Below are positions 52,218 to 62,800 of a DNA stretch of 64,000 nt, in pieces (within the stretch, counting starts at the first letter, position 1; the number at the start of each line of letters is the position of its first letter). Below the pieces are notes generated by a model that saw only the letters and a program-made list of their open reading frames with translations, made no database searches and was not told the DNA's origin. Origin of the DNA: Pseudobowmanella sp964228145 (GTDB lineage Bacteria; Pseudomonadota; Gammaproteobacteria; Enterobacterales; Alteromonadaceae); contig CAXQZJ010000079.1 in assembly GCA_964228145.1 (NCBI GenBank), forward strand, positions 1 to 64,000, written 5' to 3'. The translations under genes and the position numbers were made by a program.

Positions 52218-52907
52218 TTATGGTGCTTTTTTTGCGAAATCGACCCATTTATCCTCGATAAAGCGTTGATGAGGGTAAAACTTGTCTTTGTAATTCATCT
52301 TATTGCACTCATCAACCTGATAGCCGAGATACACAAACGGTAACTTTAGCTGCTTGGCAATTAGAATCTGGCTTAAGATTGCAAACACGCCCAATGAGCG
52401 TTGCTCAAATTGGCAGTCAAAAAAAGTATATACAGCGGATAACCCATCGTTGACTATATCACACACAGCAACGGCGATCAGTTCTCGTTCATTGCGAATT
52501 TCAATAAATCCTTGCTCGATGCTTTGGCCATGGATGAAACTCTCAAATTGAGCCTCCGATGGTGGGTACATACTCCCATCTCGGTGTCGGGCAGTAATAT
52601 AACGCTGGTACAAGGGATAATACTCGTCACTAACCTGTTGGGTCAGGGTAACAGTAAGATCTGCATTCTTTTTTAAAATTCGCCGCTGGCGGCGGTCTGC
52701 AGCAAACCCACTTGCACTGATACGTATCGACTGGCAGGCAGAACACGAAGGGCAATGGGGGCGGTAGATTTGATCTCCACTGCGGCGAAAACCAAGTTGA
52801 ATTAAACGGTCATATGGAACGTCAAGTGGCTCCATTGCCACCAGCAAACGCTCTTGACGGTCAGGTAAGTAAGCACATTCGAAGTTTTGTGTAATACCGA
52901 ACTTCAT
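52218..52907 (-). CDS. bpt: aspartate/glutamate leucyltransferase
   Basis: Attaches leucine from Leu-tRNA to proteins with N-terminal Asp or Glu, making them ClpS/ClpAP substrates. The product from 52907 has 229 residues, starting MKFGITQNFECAYLPD, the common family start, and overlaps the aat stop as ATGA; an upstream in-frame start at 52928 would add seven residues. HCPSCSACQSIR holds the conserved cysteines, and GYQVDECNKMNYK is near the end. Confidence 0.93.
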   Translation of the reverse strand: MKFGITQNFECAYLPDRQERLLVAMEPLDVPYDRLIQLGFRRSGDQIYRPHCPSCSACQSIRISASGFAADRRQRRILKKNADLTVTLTQQVSDEYYPLYQRYITARHRDGSMYPPSEAQFESFIHGQSIEQGFIEIRNERELIAVAVCDIVNDGLSAVYTFFDCQFEQRSLGVFAILSQILIAKQLKLPFVYLGYQVDECNKMNYKDKFYPHQRFIEDKWVDFAKKAP

Positions 52908-53608
52908 CGTAATGCTCTGGGTTGCCAAAAGTTAGCTGGAATGGCTTGTGATTGGTTTTTTTTCAACAATGGAATAAACTGCTCGCGAGGAATATTCCTT
53001 GCGCCCAGGCTTTCCAGGTGGGGCGTATGCATCTGACAGTCAATCAGTGCAAAAGGTAACGGCTCCATTAATTTTGCCAGGCAATAAAAAGCCAGTTTAG
53101 ACGCATTGGTTTGAGTGTGGAACATGGATTCACCACAGAACACTTGCCCTATGCCAACACCATATAAGCCGCCAACCAAGGTGTTGTCATCCCAAACTTC
53201 GACACTATGTGCCTGGCCGTTTTGGTGCAGTCGCTTATAAGCCTCGATCATATCATCTGTGATCCAGGTGCCGGCGTCATCTCGGGTTATGCTCGCACAT
53301 TGATTGATGACCTGGTCAAAGGATTGATTCAAGGTTACTAAGAGCTTGGTTTTGCGTATAAATTTAGCCAGAGAGCGAGACAGGTGAAACCCCTTAGGCG
53401 TCAAAACGGTGCGAGGGTCAGGCGACCACCACATTATCGGTTCACCCTGGCTAAACCAAGGGAATATCCCGTTTCGATAGGCTTGGATTAATCGCTCACA
53501 ATTTAGATCGCCACCTAGCGCAAGCAAACCATTCGGTTGAGTGAGCGCTTGATTAACCGGTGGAAATCGATAGTCGGCTTTATTCAGCCAGGGAATATAA
53601 ATAGACAC
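52904..53608 (-). CDS. aat: leucyl/phenylalanyl-tRNA-protein transferase
   Basis: Adds Leu or Phe to N-terminal Arg or Lys, the second N-end rule transferase. The 234 residues match the family, with GLLALGGDLNCERLIQAYRN, GIFPWFSQGEPIMWWSPDPR and SVEVWDDNTLVGGLYGVGIG. It lies after the trxB terminator and overlaps bpt by four bases. Confidence 0.95.
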   Translation of the reverse strand: MSIYIPWLNKADYRFPPVNQALTQPNGLLALGGDLNCERLIQAYRNGIFPWFSQGEPIMWWSPDPRTVLTPKGFHLSRSLAKFIRKTKLLVTLNQSFDQVINQCASITRDDAGTWITDDMIEAYKRLHQNGQAHSVEVWDDNTLVGGLYGVGIGQVFCGESMFHTQTNASKLAFYCLAKLMEPLPFALIDCQMHTPHLESLGARNIPREQFIPLLKKNQSQAIPANFWQPRALR

Positions 53609-53609
53609 A

Positions 53610-53636
53610 ATAAAAAGGCCTCATTAGAGGCCTTAA
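53610..53636 (-). terminator. rho-independent terminator of trxB
   Basis: AAGGCCTC (53615-53622) and GAGGCCTT (53627-53634) around ATTA; on the minus strand five U follow. It starts eight bases past the trxB stop. Confidence 0.85.
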
Positions 53637-53644
53637 TTTACCTG

Positions 53645-54604
53645 TTAGTCTTCTAACGCATCAAGGAATTTTTCTGCGTCAAGTGCGGCCATACAACCGG
53701 TACCAGCAGAGGTGATCGCTTGGCGATAGACGTGGTCGCACACGTCGCCCGCCGCAAACACACCCGCGACACTGGTTTGGGTGGCCATGCCTTCCAAGCC
53801 TGAGTTAATTTTGATATAGCCGTCTTTCATAGCCAGTTGGCCGGCGAAGATGTCCGTATTCGGTTTATGACCAATGGCAACAAACACACCAGCTAAATCC
53901 AATTGTTCTGTCGCGTCTGACTGAGTGTCTTTGATACGAATTCCGGTCACGCCCATATCGTCACCTAAGACCTCATCAAGCGTACGGTCAAGGTGTAATA
54001 CCACGTTTCCGTCTTTGGCTTTCGCCATTAGGCGATCAGCCAGAATTTTTTCGCTTCGGAAGCTATCACGACGATGGATGACGTGAACCTCAGAGGCGAT
54101 ATTCGACAGATAAAGCGCTTCTTCAACCGCTGTATTACCGCCACCTATCACAGCAACCTTTTGATTGCGGTAAAAGAAACCATCACAGGTCGCGCAGGCA
54201 GAGACACCTTTGCCCATGAAAGCCTCTTCACTGGGAAGTCCTAAATATTTGGCCGAGGCGCCTGTTGCGATGATCAATGCATCGCATGTGTAAGTACCGT
54301 TGTCTCCGGTCAGGGTAAACGGACGTTGGGACAAATCGGTTTTATTGATGTGATCAAACACAATTTCAGTATTAAATTTTTCGGCATGCTGCTGCATTCG
54401 GACCATCAGATCCGGTCCGGTTAACCCTTCTGGGTCCCCAGGCCAATTTTCAACTTCCGTTGTGGTAGTAAGCTGACCACCTTGCTGAATACCGGTGACT
54501 AAAACCGGGTTTAAATTGGCTCTGGCTGCGTAAACTGCAGCTGTGTAGCCGGCGGGCCCTGAACCTAGAATCAGTAGCCTGCAGTGTCTGTTTTCTGCCA
54601 TCAA
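53645..54604 (-). CDS. trxB: thioredoxin reductase
   Basis: Uses NADPH to reduce thioredoxin through FAD and a redox-active disulfide. The 319 residues show FAD motif LGSGPAGYTAAVYAA, the active-site SACATCDGFF (about 138-145), NADPH motif VIGGGNTAVEEALYL and the late GVFAAGDVCDHVYRQAITS. Two ATG codons in a row begin the frame. Divergent from yfbV. Confidence 0.96.
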   Translation of the reverse strand: MMAENRHCRLLILGSGPAGYTAAVYAARANLNPVLVTGIQQGGQLTTTTEVENWPGDPEGLTGPDLMVRMQQHAEKFNTEIVFDHINKTDLSQRPFTLTGDNGTYTCDALIIATGASAKYLGLPSEEAFMGKGVSACATCDGFFYRNQKVAVIGGGNTAVEEALYLSNIASEVHVIHRRDSFRSEKILADRLMAKAKDGNVVLHLDRTLDEVLGDDMGVTGIRIKDTQSDATEQLDLAGVFVAIGHKPNTDIFAGQLAMKDGYIKINSGLEGMATQTSVAGVFAAGDVCDHVYRQAITSAGTGCMAALDAEKFLDALED

Positions 54605-54827
54605 ATGCTCCGTATGCGGGCGAGGCTGCCCATCATCTGTCTATCATTGGTATAAAAGATGGGCGTGATTATAAAACTTTCAAGGCGCTTTACAACAAAC
54701 AGGCATCCTTGAGATTGATTGATACGTAATAGCTTATTAACAAGTAAACTGAAACAGCAGTTTGAATAGAAAAATTGGCACAGTGCGGTGTCAGACGTTA
54801 CCATTAAGGTTCAGTGGAGGTCGCATC

Positions 54828-55271
54828 ATGGCAAATCAACAGTTAAGTATTTTGGCGGAAGGGCAGCAGTACATGCAAACCTGGCCGTTAAAGCGAGAAC
54901 TTTATGCGATGTTTCCTGAATGCCGGGTTATCGCGGCTACGCGCTTTGCAATCAAAATCACACCACCGCTTGCTGTGTCTCTGATGACATTGCAAATATG
55001 GACCCAGGGCTTCGAGTCCATGTTTCCCATGTTAGCTATGGTGGTGATGATCCTGTCATTACCGGTGCAAGGACTGATTTGGCTGGGCCTTAGGGCGAAG
55101 AAACGCTTACCGCCGTCCACTCGACAATGGTTTTACGATATAAAATCGAAAATGGCTGGCAGAGCGGTACTTCCGGAGCAACAAGGTACGCCAAAATACC
55201 GTGATCTGGCTATCGTGCTGGATAAAGCGTTTAATCAAATGGATAAGGCTTTTACCCAGCACTGGTTCTAG
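54828..55271 (+). CDS. yfbV: UPF0208 membrane protein YfbV
   Basis: A 147-residue inner-membrane protein of the UPF0208 family with two helices (about 50-65 and 70-92). QQYMQTWPLKRELYAMFPE at the front and the motif PVQGLIWLGLRAKKRLPPS fit YfbV, which in E. coli was reported to insulate the Ter macrodomain. The ATG at 54828 follows TGGAGG by seven bases. Convergent with a small unknown gene three bases away. Confidence 0.9.
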   Translation: MANQQLSILAEGQQYMQTWPLKRELYAMFPECRVIAATRFAIKITPPLAVSLMTLQIWTQGFESMFPMLAMVVMILSLPVQGLIWLGLRAKKRLPPSTRQWFYDIKSKMAGRAVLPEQQGTPKYRDLAIVLDKAFNQMDKAFTQHWF

Positions 55272-55274
55272 TTT

Positions 55275-55589
55275 TCACACTAACGTATCAGTCAACTTTC
55301 CTTGCTGGCTGTCAGCATCGTTTGAACGTTTATAGAAATTCAGCACCGTTTGTTCGGTGCGCTCGCCCATCTCCCGTTCCACCATTACTTTGATGCGATA
55401 ATCTGGGCTATTTACGTCCAATGACAAAGATCGGCTATTGACCACTTGCTCCTTCGTCTGCAGGGATTGTTCAGGTTGAGTCCGCGTGCTGTCATGCTGC
55501 GATGGTTGCTCAACGATAGATTTGCGGGGCGCGGGCAACTGAGCGGCTAGCGCCAGCGCATCCGTATTATGTGATACTGAAATTGTCAT
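55275..55589 (-). CDS. small protein of unknown function
   Basis: A 104-residue hydrophilic protein starting at the ATG at 55589, which lies eight bases after GGAGG (a GTG at 55595 is closer to the motif and less likely). The first half is rich in Ser, Gln, Thr and Pro and looks disordered; the second half (LDVNSPDYRIKVMVEREMGE) looks folded. No signal peptide, no membrane helix, no family recognised. It lies between yfbV and xthA and has no obvious partner. Confidence 0.6.
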   Translation of the reverse strand: MTISVSHNTDALALAAQLPAPRKSIVEQPSQHDSTRTQPEQSLQTKEQVVNSRSLSLDVNSPDYRIKVMVEREMGERTEQTVLNFYKRSNDADSQQGKLTDTLV

Positions 55590-55638
55590 ACTCACACCCT
55601 CCTCAGGGTATGTATCGGCCAGATTGTTTAAAACTTAA

Positions 55639-55666
55639 ACAAAAAAGGCGGCAAATTTGCCACCTT
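55639..55666 (-). terminator. rho-independent terminator of xthA
   Basis: On the minus strand GGTGGC pairs with GCCGCC (one G-U pair) around AAATTT, followed by a run of U. The plus-strand arms are 55647-55652 and 55659-55664, 21 bases after the xthA stop. Confidence 0.75.
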
Positions 55667-55684
55667 ATTTCGGTTATTATGACG

Positions 55685-56488
55685 CTACTTGTATGTGGCC
55701 CAGATCGGAGCATGATCAGAGGGTTTTTCAATCGCCCGTAACTCATAATCAATTCCGGCATCGCAGAGTTTTTGATGAAGTGGGGCGGTGGCGAGTATAA
55801 GATCGATGCGTAACCCACGATTATCGTCGAACCCCCGCGAGCGGTAATCAAACCAGCTATATTGCTCATGGTCATCGGGGTGCAGACTTCTGAAACTATC
55901 GTACAGTCCCCAATCTAACAAGCGGTTAAGCCATTCACGCTCTTCAGGTAAAAAGCTGCACTTACCGGTTTTGAGCCAACGCTTGCGGTTGGGCTCTCCA
56001 ATACCAATATCACAATCCTGATGGGAAATATTAACATCGCCCATCACAATCAATTGCTCGTCAGGATCTCGTTGCAGCATATAAGACTGCAGGTCTGCAT
56101 AGAATTTTTGTTTAGCCGGAAATTTTATTGGATGTTCGCGGCTTTCCCCTTGGGGAAAATAACCGTTCAATACGCGAATTTTTTCACCCTCGGGTGAATT
56201 AAAGGTGGCCATGATCATGCGACGCTGGGCATCGTCATCATCGCCCTCAAAACCGTATTGAACATCTTGCGGGGCTTGCTTTGACAGCATAGCAACGCCA
56301 TAGTGGCTTTTCTGACCATGATAGATGACATGGTAACCCATGTCTTTGACGGCTTGCTCTGGAAAAACTTCGTCATGAACCTTGGTTTCTTGCAAGCCAA
56401 TCACATCGGGCTGATGTTTATCGATCAACGCCTGCAATTGATGCAGGCGTGCACGAATTCCGTTGATATTAAAAGAAATAAATTTCAT
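55685..56488 (-). CDS. xthA: exodeoxyribonuclease III
   Basis: Major apurinic/apyrimidinic endonuclease and 3'-5' exonuclease of base excision repair. The 267 residues match E. coli (268). The metal-binding Glu34 is in LQETKVHDEVFP, the catalytic GDVNISHQDCDIG and the terminal SDHAPIW are present. Divergent from recC over 100 bases. Confidence 0.96.
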   Translation of the reverse strand: MKFISFNINGIRARLHQLQALIDKHQPDVIGLQETKVHDEVFPEQAVKDMGYHVIYHGQKSHYGVAMLSKQAPQDVQYGFEGDDDDAQRRMIMATFNSPEGEKIRVLNGYFPQGESREHPIKFPAKQKFYADLQSYMLQRDPDEQLIVMGDVNISHQDCDIGIGEPNRKRWLKTGKCSFLPEEREWLNRLLDWGLYDSFRSLHPDDHEQYSWFDYRSRGFDDNRGLRIDLILATAPLHQKLCDAGIDYELRAIEKPSDHAPIWATYK

Positions 56489-56588
56489 TGTTCTACCTGA
56501 TTTTTCGTTTGGCAGTATGGTATCAAATTGATAGCATTTTTACGCCTGTCTGTTTGTGCCGGTATAGTTTGTTACTCAGGGATTCTGC

Positions 56589-59500
56589 ATGCTGCAATTT
56601 ATTCAGTCCAACAAAATGGAAGTTCTGGCCTCAACGCTATGCGAGTTGCTCAAGGCGTCGCAGCAGGCGGTACTTCAGCCGCAGCCGATTCTGGTCCAAA
56701 GTCCGGGCATGTCTCAATGGCTAAAAATCGAGATCGCCAACCAACGCGGGATCGCAGCCAACCTGACGTTTCCGCTACCCTCATCGTTTATTTGGACGCT
56801 TTATCAGCAATTGTTACCTGATGTACCTCGCCAAACCGACCTCAGTAAAGACGCCATGCAGTGGAAATTGCTGCAAATTCTTGAGGGAGACGGACTGAAG
56901 CAACAGTTCCCGGCATTGGCAGAGTATCTTGAAGGGGCGGACGACTTTAAGTGTTTTGCTCTGGCGCAAAATATTGCCGATGTGTTCGATCACTATTTGA
57001 TGTATCGGCCAGATTGGTTAGCACAGTGGGAAGCGGGTCAAACCGTTGCGGAGATCGAAGATCAACACAATCAGGCTTGGCAAATGCCGCTGTGGAACTG
57101 CTTAATAGCAAAGACCCGTGAATTAGGCCAGTCGACCCTGCATCGCGGCGCTTTGCATTACCAGCTAATAGATAAAATTCTCCATGCTGAAAATCTCGAA
57201 GGCTTACCCACACAGCTGATGATATTCGGGATTTCCGCATTATCCCCTCAGCAACTTGAAGTATTAGATGCACTGGCAAAACGCATTGACGTGTACTTTT
57301 TTTGGTTTAATCCCTGTCAGGAATATTGGACTGACATTGTTGACAGTAAAACCCATGCGAGACTGGTGTTAACGGACAAGGCCGACAATGCCGAGCTATT
57401 TGATGTAGGCAACCCCCTGCTGGCCAGTATGGGTAAGCAGGGACGGGATTTTTTATCTTTGGTTCAGCAGGTTGAACATCAATCAGTAGATTTGTTTATC
57501 GATGCTCGCCCTGACACTATGCTAAGCCACTTGCAGTCAGATGTATTACATCTTGCGCAACGAGGCATACCCGGCGGTTTGAACCCAGAGCAATTATTTG
57601 CGGATGATCAAGATTGCCCTAAGATCAATATCGCACCGACAGACAAAAGTATTCAAGTCCATGCATGCCACTCGCCGCTTAGAGAACTAGAGGTGCTGCA
57701 GGACCATTTACTTAGCCTTTTTGAAGCCGGGCAGGCACAGCCAGGAGACATCATTGTTATGATGCCTGATGTGGCGAAGTACGCGCCATACATCGACGCG
57801 GTATTTGGTGGTGCTGACGCTCACTTGCGAATCCCTTATGCTATTTCTGACCGCAATCCGGCAGAAGAGTCGCCATTGGTGCAAAGCTTCGCAGAGCTTA
57901 CTGCATTACATCACTCTCGTTTTGCATTATCTGATGTCATGGATATTCTGGCGGTTCCGGCAATGTTAAGACGGTTCGGCTTAAGTCACCAGGAGCACCA
58001 GCGTATCCGTGATTGGTGCGAGGCGGCAGGTGTGCGTTGGTCGTTGGACGGGCAGGATAAACAGCGATTCGAGGTTCCTCCGGAGCACCAAAACTCTTGG
58101 CTATTCGGTCTGCGAAGATTGTTAGCAGGCTATATGCTTAACGACAAGGCGTTGTTACAAACCCAAGCCGGCAAGGTACTGCCGTACACTGACATAGAGG
58201 GCCAACAAGCACTGGCGCTGGGTAAATTTGTTACCTTTCTTGATTCTCTTTCGAGTTTGCTAATCGTGCAGGCGACACCGCGCAGTTTAACCCAACACAT
58301 CGAAGTTGCGCAGGCGATGCTTGAACAATTTTACCTCGGCGATGAAGATGACGAACCCTACTTATTAAGCATCCACGAGGCGTTAGCGGAGTTGCATAAT
58401 CGTCGCGCAGATATTCAAATGCCGGTAAGCCAAAGTGTCTTCAGTCAGGCGCTAAAGCAGGCGTTGCAACAAAAAGGAGTGGGGCAACGTTTTCTGGCCG
58501 GCGCGGTCAACTTTTGTACCCTGATGCCGATGCGAAGCATTCCGTTTGATGTGGTTTGTATGCTGGGGATGAACGATCAGGCTTATCCGCGTCAAACCCG
58601 GCCGATTGGTTTCGATCTTATACAAAGTGCGCCACCTAAGAAGGGCGACCGAAGCAGAAAGCTCGATGACAAGTATCTTTTTCTGGAAGCATTGCTCTCT
58701 GCGAGACAGCAACTTTATATCAGCTTTATGGGTAAAAGTATTCGCGACAACAGTACGATGAACCCGTCGAGTCTGGTCAGTGAATTAATGGAATATTGCC
58801 AACAGACATTTGTGTGTCCGACCGACAACGGCAAAGACATCACTGAGATAATTCTCCGTCATCATCAGTTACAACCTTTTGATGATGCTTACTTTAATGG
58901 TCGTCTGCCACGTTCATTCCAGCAGCGCTTTTTAGTGCTGTTACAGACACAAGTTGATTCGCACTGGCAGTTTATTGATAACCACAACCTGAACGTAACG
59001 GAACATCACTCACTGTTAATCAAGGATTTGATTCAGTTTTGGCAACTACCTGCCCGAGTTTTTCTAAAACACCGTTGGTTATTAAGTTTCGCTAAGTTTG
59101 AAGATGATACGCCTGATAACGAGCCGTTTTCGGTCAGTGGTTTGCAAGACTATACGCTCAGACACGCAATAATCAGTGACCTGCTGGAAGAGCAAAAAGA
59201 CCATGATGTGCTCCTAGAGCGCTACCGTCAAAGTGGGCTGTTACCCCCGGGATCATTGGCCAGGGTGAACTTTACGCAGCGCTTTAATGAGATGGCGTTG
59301 TTTGCACAAGAGGTTACGCGTTACACGGGTGCGCCACGCCAATTACTTAATCAAAGCCTTAATCTGGACGGATTGCAATTACATGGCGCGGTGAATAATT
59401 TACACCAAGACACGCTAGTTCATTGGCATACGGGGCAACGTAAACCCCGTCATCTGTTGGCACTTTGGATTGAATGGTTATTTGTTTGCGCTTGCGAACG

Positions 59501-59861
59501 ACAAGCAAACTGTGCAGTTATGCTTAATGCCAAGGGAAAAGATCGGATAACACGTTTTGCTCCTGTCGAACCAAGCCTAGCGCTGCAACAGTTAAGCCAG
59601 TTATCTCAGGCCTATTGCCGCGGAACCAATCAGCCTCTGCCATTTTATCCTGAGGCGTCTTTGTTGGCAGCCCAAGGCAGGAACCCCGAACAAGTCTATG
59701 CCGCTTTTATGTCGGAAGGTTATGACGGCGTCAGTGCCGGAGAGGGGTTATTGCCTGAGGTACAAAGGATTAAAGCGGATTTTTTTCAACAATGGGACGA
59801 GATGCAGCAGTTAGCCCAGCAAGTGTATGGTGAATTACTTGCACACAAGGAAGACCAATGA
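56589..59861 (+). CDS. recC: exodeoxyribonuclease V subunit gamma (RecC)
   Basis: Subunit of RecBCD that splits the strands and reads Chi. The 1090 residues are close to the E. coli length (1122). The N-terminal FIQSNKMEVLASTL and SPGMSQWLKIEIANQRGIAA and the helicase-like GMNDQAYPRQTRPIGFDL segment are family features; the helicase motifs themselves are degenerate, as in all RecC. Overlaps recB by four bases (ATGA). Confidence 0.96.
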   Translation: MLQFIQSNKMEVLASTLCELLKASQQAVLQPQPILVQSPGMSQWLKIEIANQRGIAANLTFPLPSSFIWTLYQQLLPDVPRQTDLSKDAMQWKLLQILEGDGLKQQFPALAEYLEGADDFKCFALAQNIADVFDHYLMYRPDWLAQWEAGQTVAEIEDQHNQAWQMPLWNCLIAKTRELGQSTLHRGALHYQLIDKILHAENLEGLPTQLMIFGISALSPQQLEVLDALAKRIDVYFFWFNPCQEYWTDIVDSKTHARLVLTDKADNAELFDVGNPLLASMGKQGRDFLSLVQQVEHQSVDLFIDARPDTMLSHLQSDVLHLAQRGIPGGLNPEQLFADDQDCPKINIAPTDKSIQVHACHSPLRELEVLQDHLLSLFEAGQAQPGDIIVMMPDVAKYAPYIDAVFGGADAHLRIPYAISDRNPAEESPLVQSFAELTALHHSRFALSDVMDILAVPAMLRRFGLSHQEHQRIRDWCEAAGVRWSLDGQDKQRFEVPPEHQNSWLFGLRRLLAGYMLNDKALLQTQAGKVLPYTDIEGQQALALGKFVTFLDSLSSLLIVQATPRSLTQHIEVAQAMLEQFYLGDEDDEPYLLSIHEALAELHNRRADIQMPVSQSVFSQALKQALQQKGVGQRFLAGAVNFCTLMPMRSIPFDVVCMLGMNDQAYPRQTRPIGFDLIQSAPPKKGDRSRKLDDKYLFLEALLSARQQLYISFMGKSIRDNSTMNPSSLVSELMEYCQQTFVCPTDNGKDITEIILRHHQLQPFDDAYFNGRLPRSFQQRFLVLLQTQVDSHWQFIDNHNLNVTEHHSLLIKDLIQFWQLPARVFLKHRWLLSFAKFEDDTPDNEPFSVSGLQDYTLRHAIISDLLEEQKDHDVLLERYRQSGLLPPGSLARVNFTQRFNEMALFAQEVTRYTGAPRQLLNQSLNLDGLQLHGAVNNLHQDTLVHWHTGQRKPRHLLALWIEWLFVCACERQANCAVMLNAKGKDRITRFAPVEPSLALQQLSQLSQAYCRGTNQPLPFYPEASLLAAQGRNPEQVYAAFMSEGYDGVSAGEGLLPEVQRIKADFFQQWDEMQQLAQQVYGELLAHKEDQ

Positions 59862-62800
59862 ATTCGTTAGACAGCTACCGGTTGCCATTGAATAGCAACG
59901 CGTTAATTGAAGCAAGTGCTGGTACGGGCAAAACCTACACCATCGCGAACCTTTATATACGAATTTTGTTAGGCCGGGGTTGTGACGCGCACAGGGTCGA
60001 TAACATCTTGTTGGTGACCTTCACTAACGCTGCCACAGCGGAATTAAAACACCGTATCCGTGCGCGTATCTATGAGGCCTATCAGGTTTTTGTTGGTTCG
60101 CCAACTGACGATGGGTTTTTATCACAGCTATTGGAAGATAGCTTGGACGTTAATCAGGATAAGCAACGCCTTTATTTGGCGTTACGCAGCATTGATGACG
60201 CAGCCATCTTCACCATACATGGTTTTTGTCAGCGCACGTTGCAGCAGCATGCATTCGCTAGCAACAGTACTTTTGGTTTGGAATTGATTCTTGATGATCG
60301 TCCAGTATTTGAACGCGCTGTAGCAGACTTTTGGCGCTCAGAAGTACTGACCCAGCGGGAGGATGTGGCTGAACAAATCGTCGATGTCTGGAAAGAGCCG
60401 AAACGCTTTGGCGAAAAGGTGCGTACCGCGATTAAACGGCAAGCGAAGGTGATTTCCAGCGGAATGCCGACCAATCCAGAGGAAAAGCTGGATGCTTATT
60501 ATGCAGCCATGGATCGCGCCGCGGATCATTGGTTTTCAGCTAACATGGCAGCCCAATTGCTCGAGGCCGAGCTTCACAAGTCCAAGCCTCCGGGTAAACC
60601 TGCAGCAGTTGAAGGCTTCAGTTGCCGGCTTGAGAGCAAGCAATACTTTAGCGATGACATCAGTAAAATGCTGCCGTATTTAAGTCATGAGGGGATTTTA
60701 GACGCATCAAAAGCGACGTCTTGCTTACCCAAGGAAACAGATTTCAGTTTGTTCGAAGCTGCCAGCAAGGCCAGACAAGACTGGTTTCGCAGCATCACAA
60801 ATGACTTTTTTCAGTTCGCTGTAAGCGTTATAGCAAAACGGGTGATAAACGAGAAAATACAGCAGCAATTACTCTCCACTGATGACTTGTTAACCTTGCT
60901 CGATGACGCAGTCTCGGAAAACCCGCTGCTAGCTCAAACGTTACGACAGCAATATCCGATTGCCATGATTGACGAGTTTCAGGACACAGATCCTACCCAA
61001 TATACCTTGTTTTCAACCATCTATCACAAAGCCGGTGGCCTGCTTATGATAGGTGATCCTAAACAGGCGATTTACGCTTTCAGGGGGGCGGATATTTTTA
61101 CCTATCTGAAAGCGAAAGAGGATGTGGCGGCCAAAGACCAATACACTTTGGCAACAAACTATCGCTCAAGCCAGCGCCTTATTGATGCCATCGAGGATTT
61201 ATTCAGTGCTCATCCTAAAAGCTTCCTGCAGGATGATATTAGGTTTGTACCCGTTAACGCAGGGAAAGAACTAACCCTGGCGTCAGGCGTGAGTGATGCG
61301 GCGATTGACGTGCTTGCGTGCACTTCAACTGAGCGTCTGACGGAAAAGAAAATAAAGGATGAGGTGGCGGATACCACCGCTGCACGAATTTCACAATGGC
61401 TGGATGCGGGCAATCGTGGCACAGCGCTGCTCGATGGAAGGCCTGTCACAGCGGGAGATTGTTGTGTTTTGGTCAATGACAGGAATGAAGCTGACAGTAT
61501 TAAGCAAGCCTTATTCAAATTGGGGATTAATAGCGTATTTGTAGGGCGATTCAGCGTTTTCTCCAGCCAAGTGGCAAAAGATTGTTATGCTCTTATGCGT
61601 GCAATTTTTGAACCCGGCAATGAGTACGCATTGCGAAACGCAATCGGCAGTGAGTTGCTCGCGTATACAGCATCAGAATTAGATAATTTGATCCGTGATG
61701 AGGCCAATTGGCAGCGTACCAGTGATATTTTTTGGTACGCCAGAAGTATCTGGGATAAGCAAGGGATCATGCCGGCCTTGGCACATATCGAACAGGCGCT
61801 GGGTATTCAGGCGCAGATCATTAAACGCCATCAGGACCCTTACAGAAGTCTGACTAATTTCCGTCATATCGGCGAATTATTGCAACAAAAATCCCAGCAA
61901 CTCCATGGCCAGTATCAGTTATTGCGCTATTTACATCAATCGATCGCCAAGCCCGATGTAGATAATGAAGCAGAGCAGTTACGCCTCGAAAGTGACACCA
62001 GTTTGGTACAGATAGTCACCATCCACCGCAGTAAGGGATTGCAATACCCCTTAGTGTTTTTACCCTATGCATATAAAGCTAAAGCAAAAATAGATGAGGT
62101 ATTGTTTCACCAAAATGGCGAACTCATCATGGATGTAAGCGATGACGTTGACCCGAGACATAAAGAGTGTGCAGTCAATGAAGTACTGGCAGAGCAGTTA
62201 CGTCTGCTTTACGTAGCCTTAACTCGGGCTGAGTATCACGTGTGCATCTCGATGGCAGCCTGCGGCAGCAAAAACATTCTGACAACCGCGAAATCGGCTA
62301 TCGGATATCTTCTGGGCCTGAGCGAGCGAGATAAAGATAATGCCCTTTGGCAGGCTTTAGCGGATTGGCAACAGCGCAGTAAGGGGAAGGCCAAGTTGAT
62401 TGATTCGCCGATTAAGGCTATTCGATTAGCAACACAGCAAGCCTCTAAAACTGATCTTCAAGCGGCGGTGTTAACGCGTCCGGTAAGATTGCCGTGGCGC
62501 ATGACCAGTTACTCTGCGCTTGCGAAGCACGGTAGTCACCAGGACGTAGCGTATCTTCAACCGGGTCGAGACGAAGGGCGTGAGCCTGCTGACATGGTTA
62601 ACGACTCCACCTCGGCGTTAATGCGTTTTACATTTCAAAAAGGTGCTGCCGCAGGCTCGTTCCTTCATGATGTTCTGGAGCACGGCGATCTTAATCAACC
62701 AGAGTTATTCGAGGCTGTGATAGACGAATATGCGACGCGTCATGGCATTGCATTGGAAGATCGTGACCAGTTAAGACAATGGTTATCAGAGGTCAGTGGC

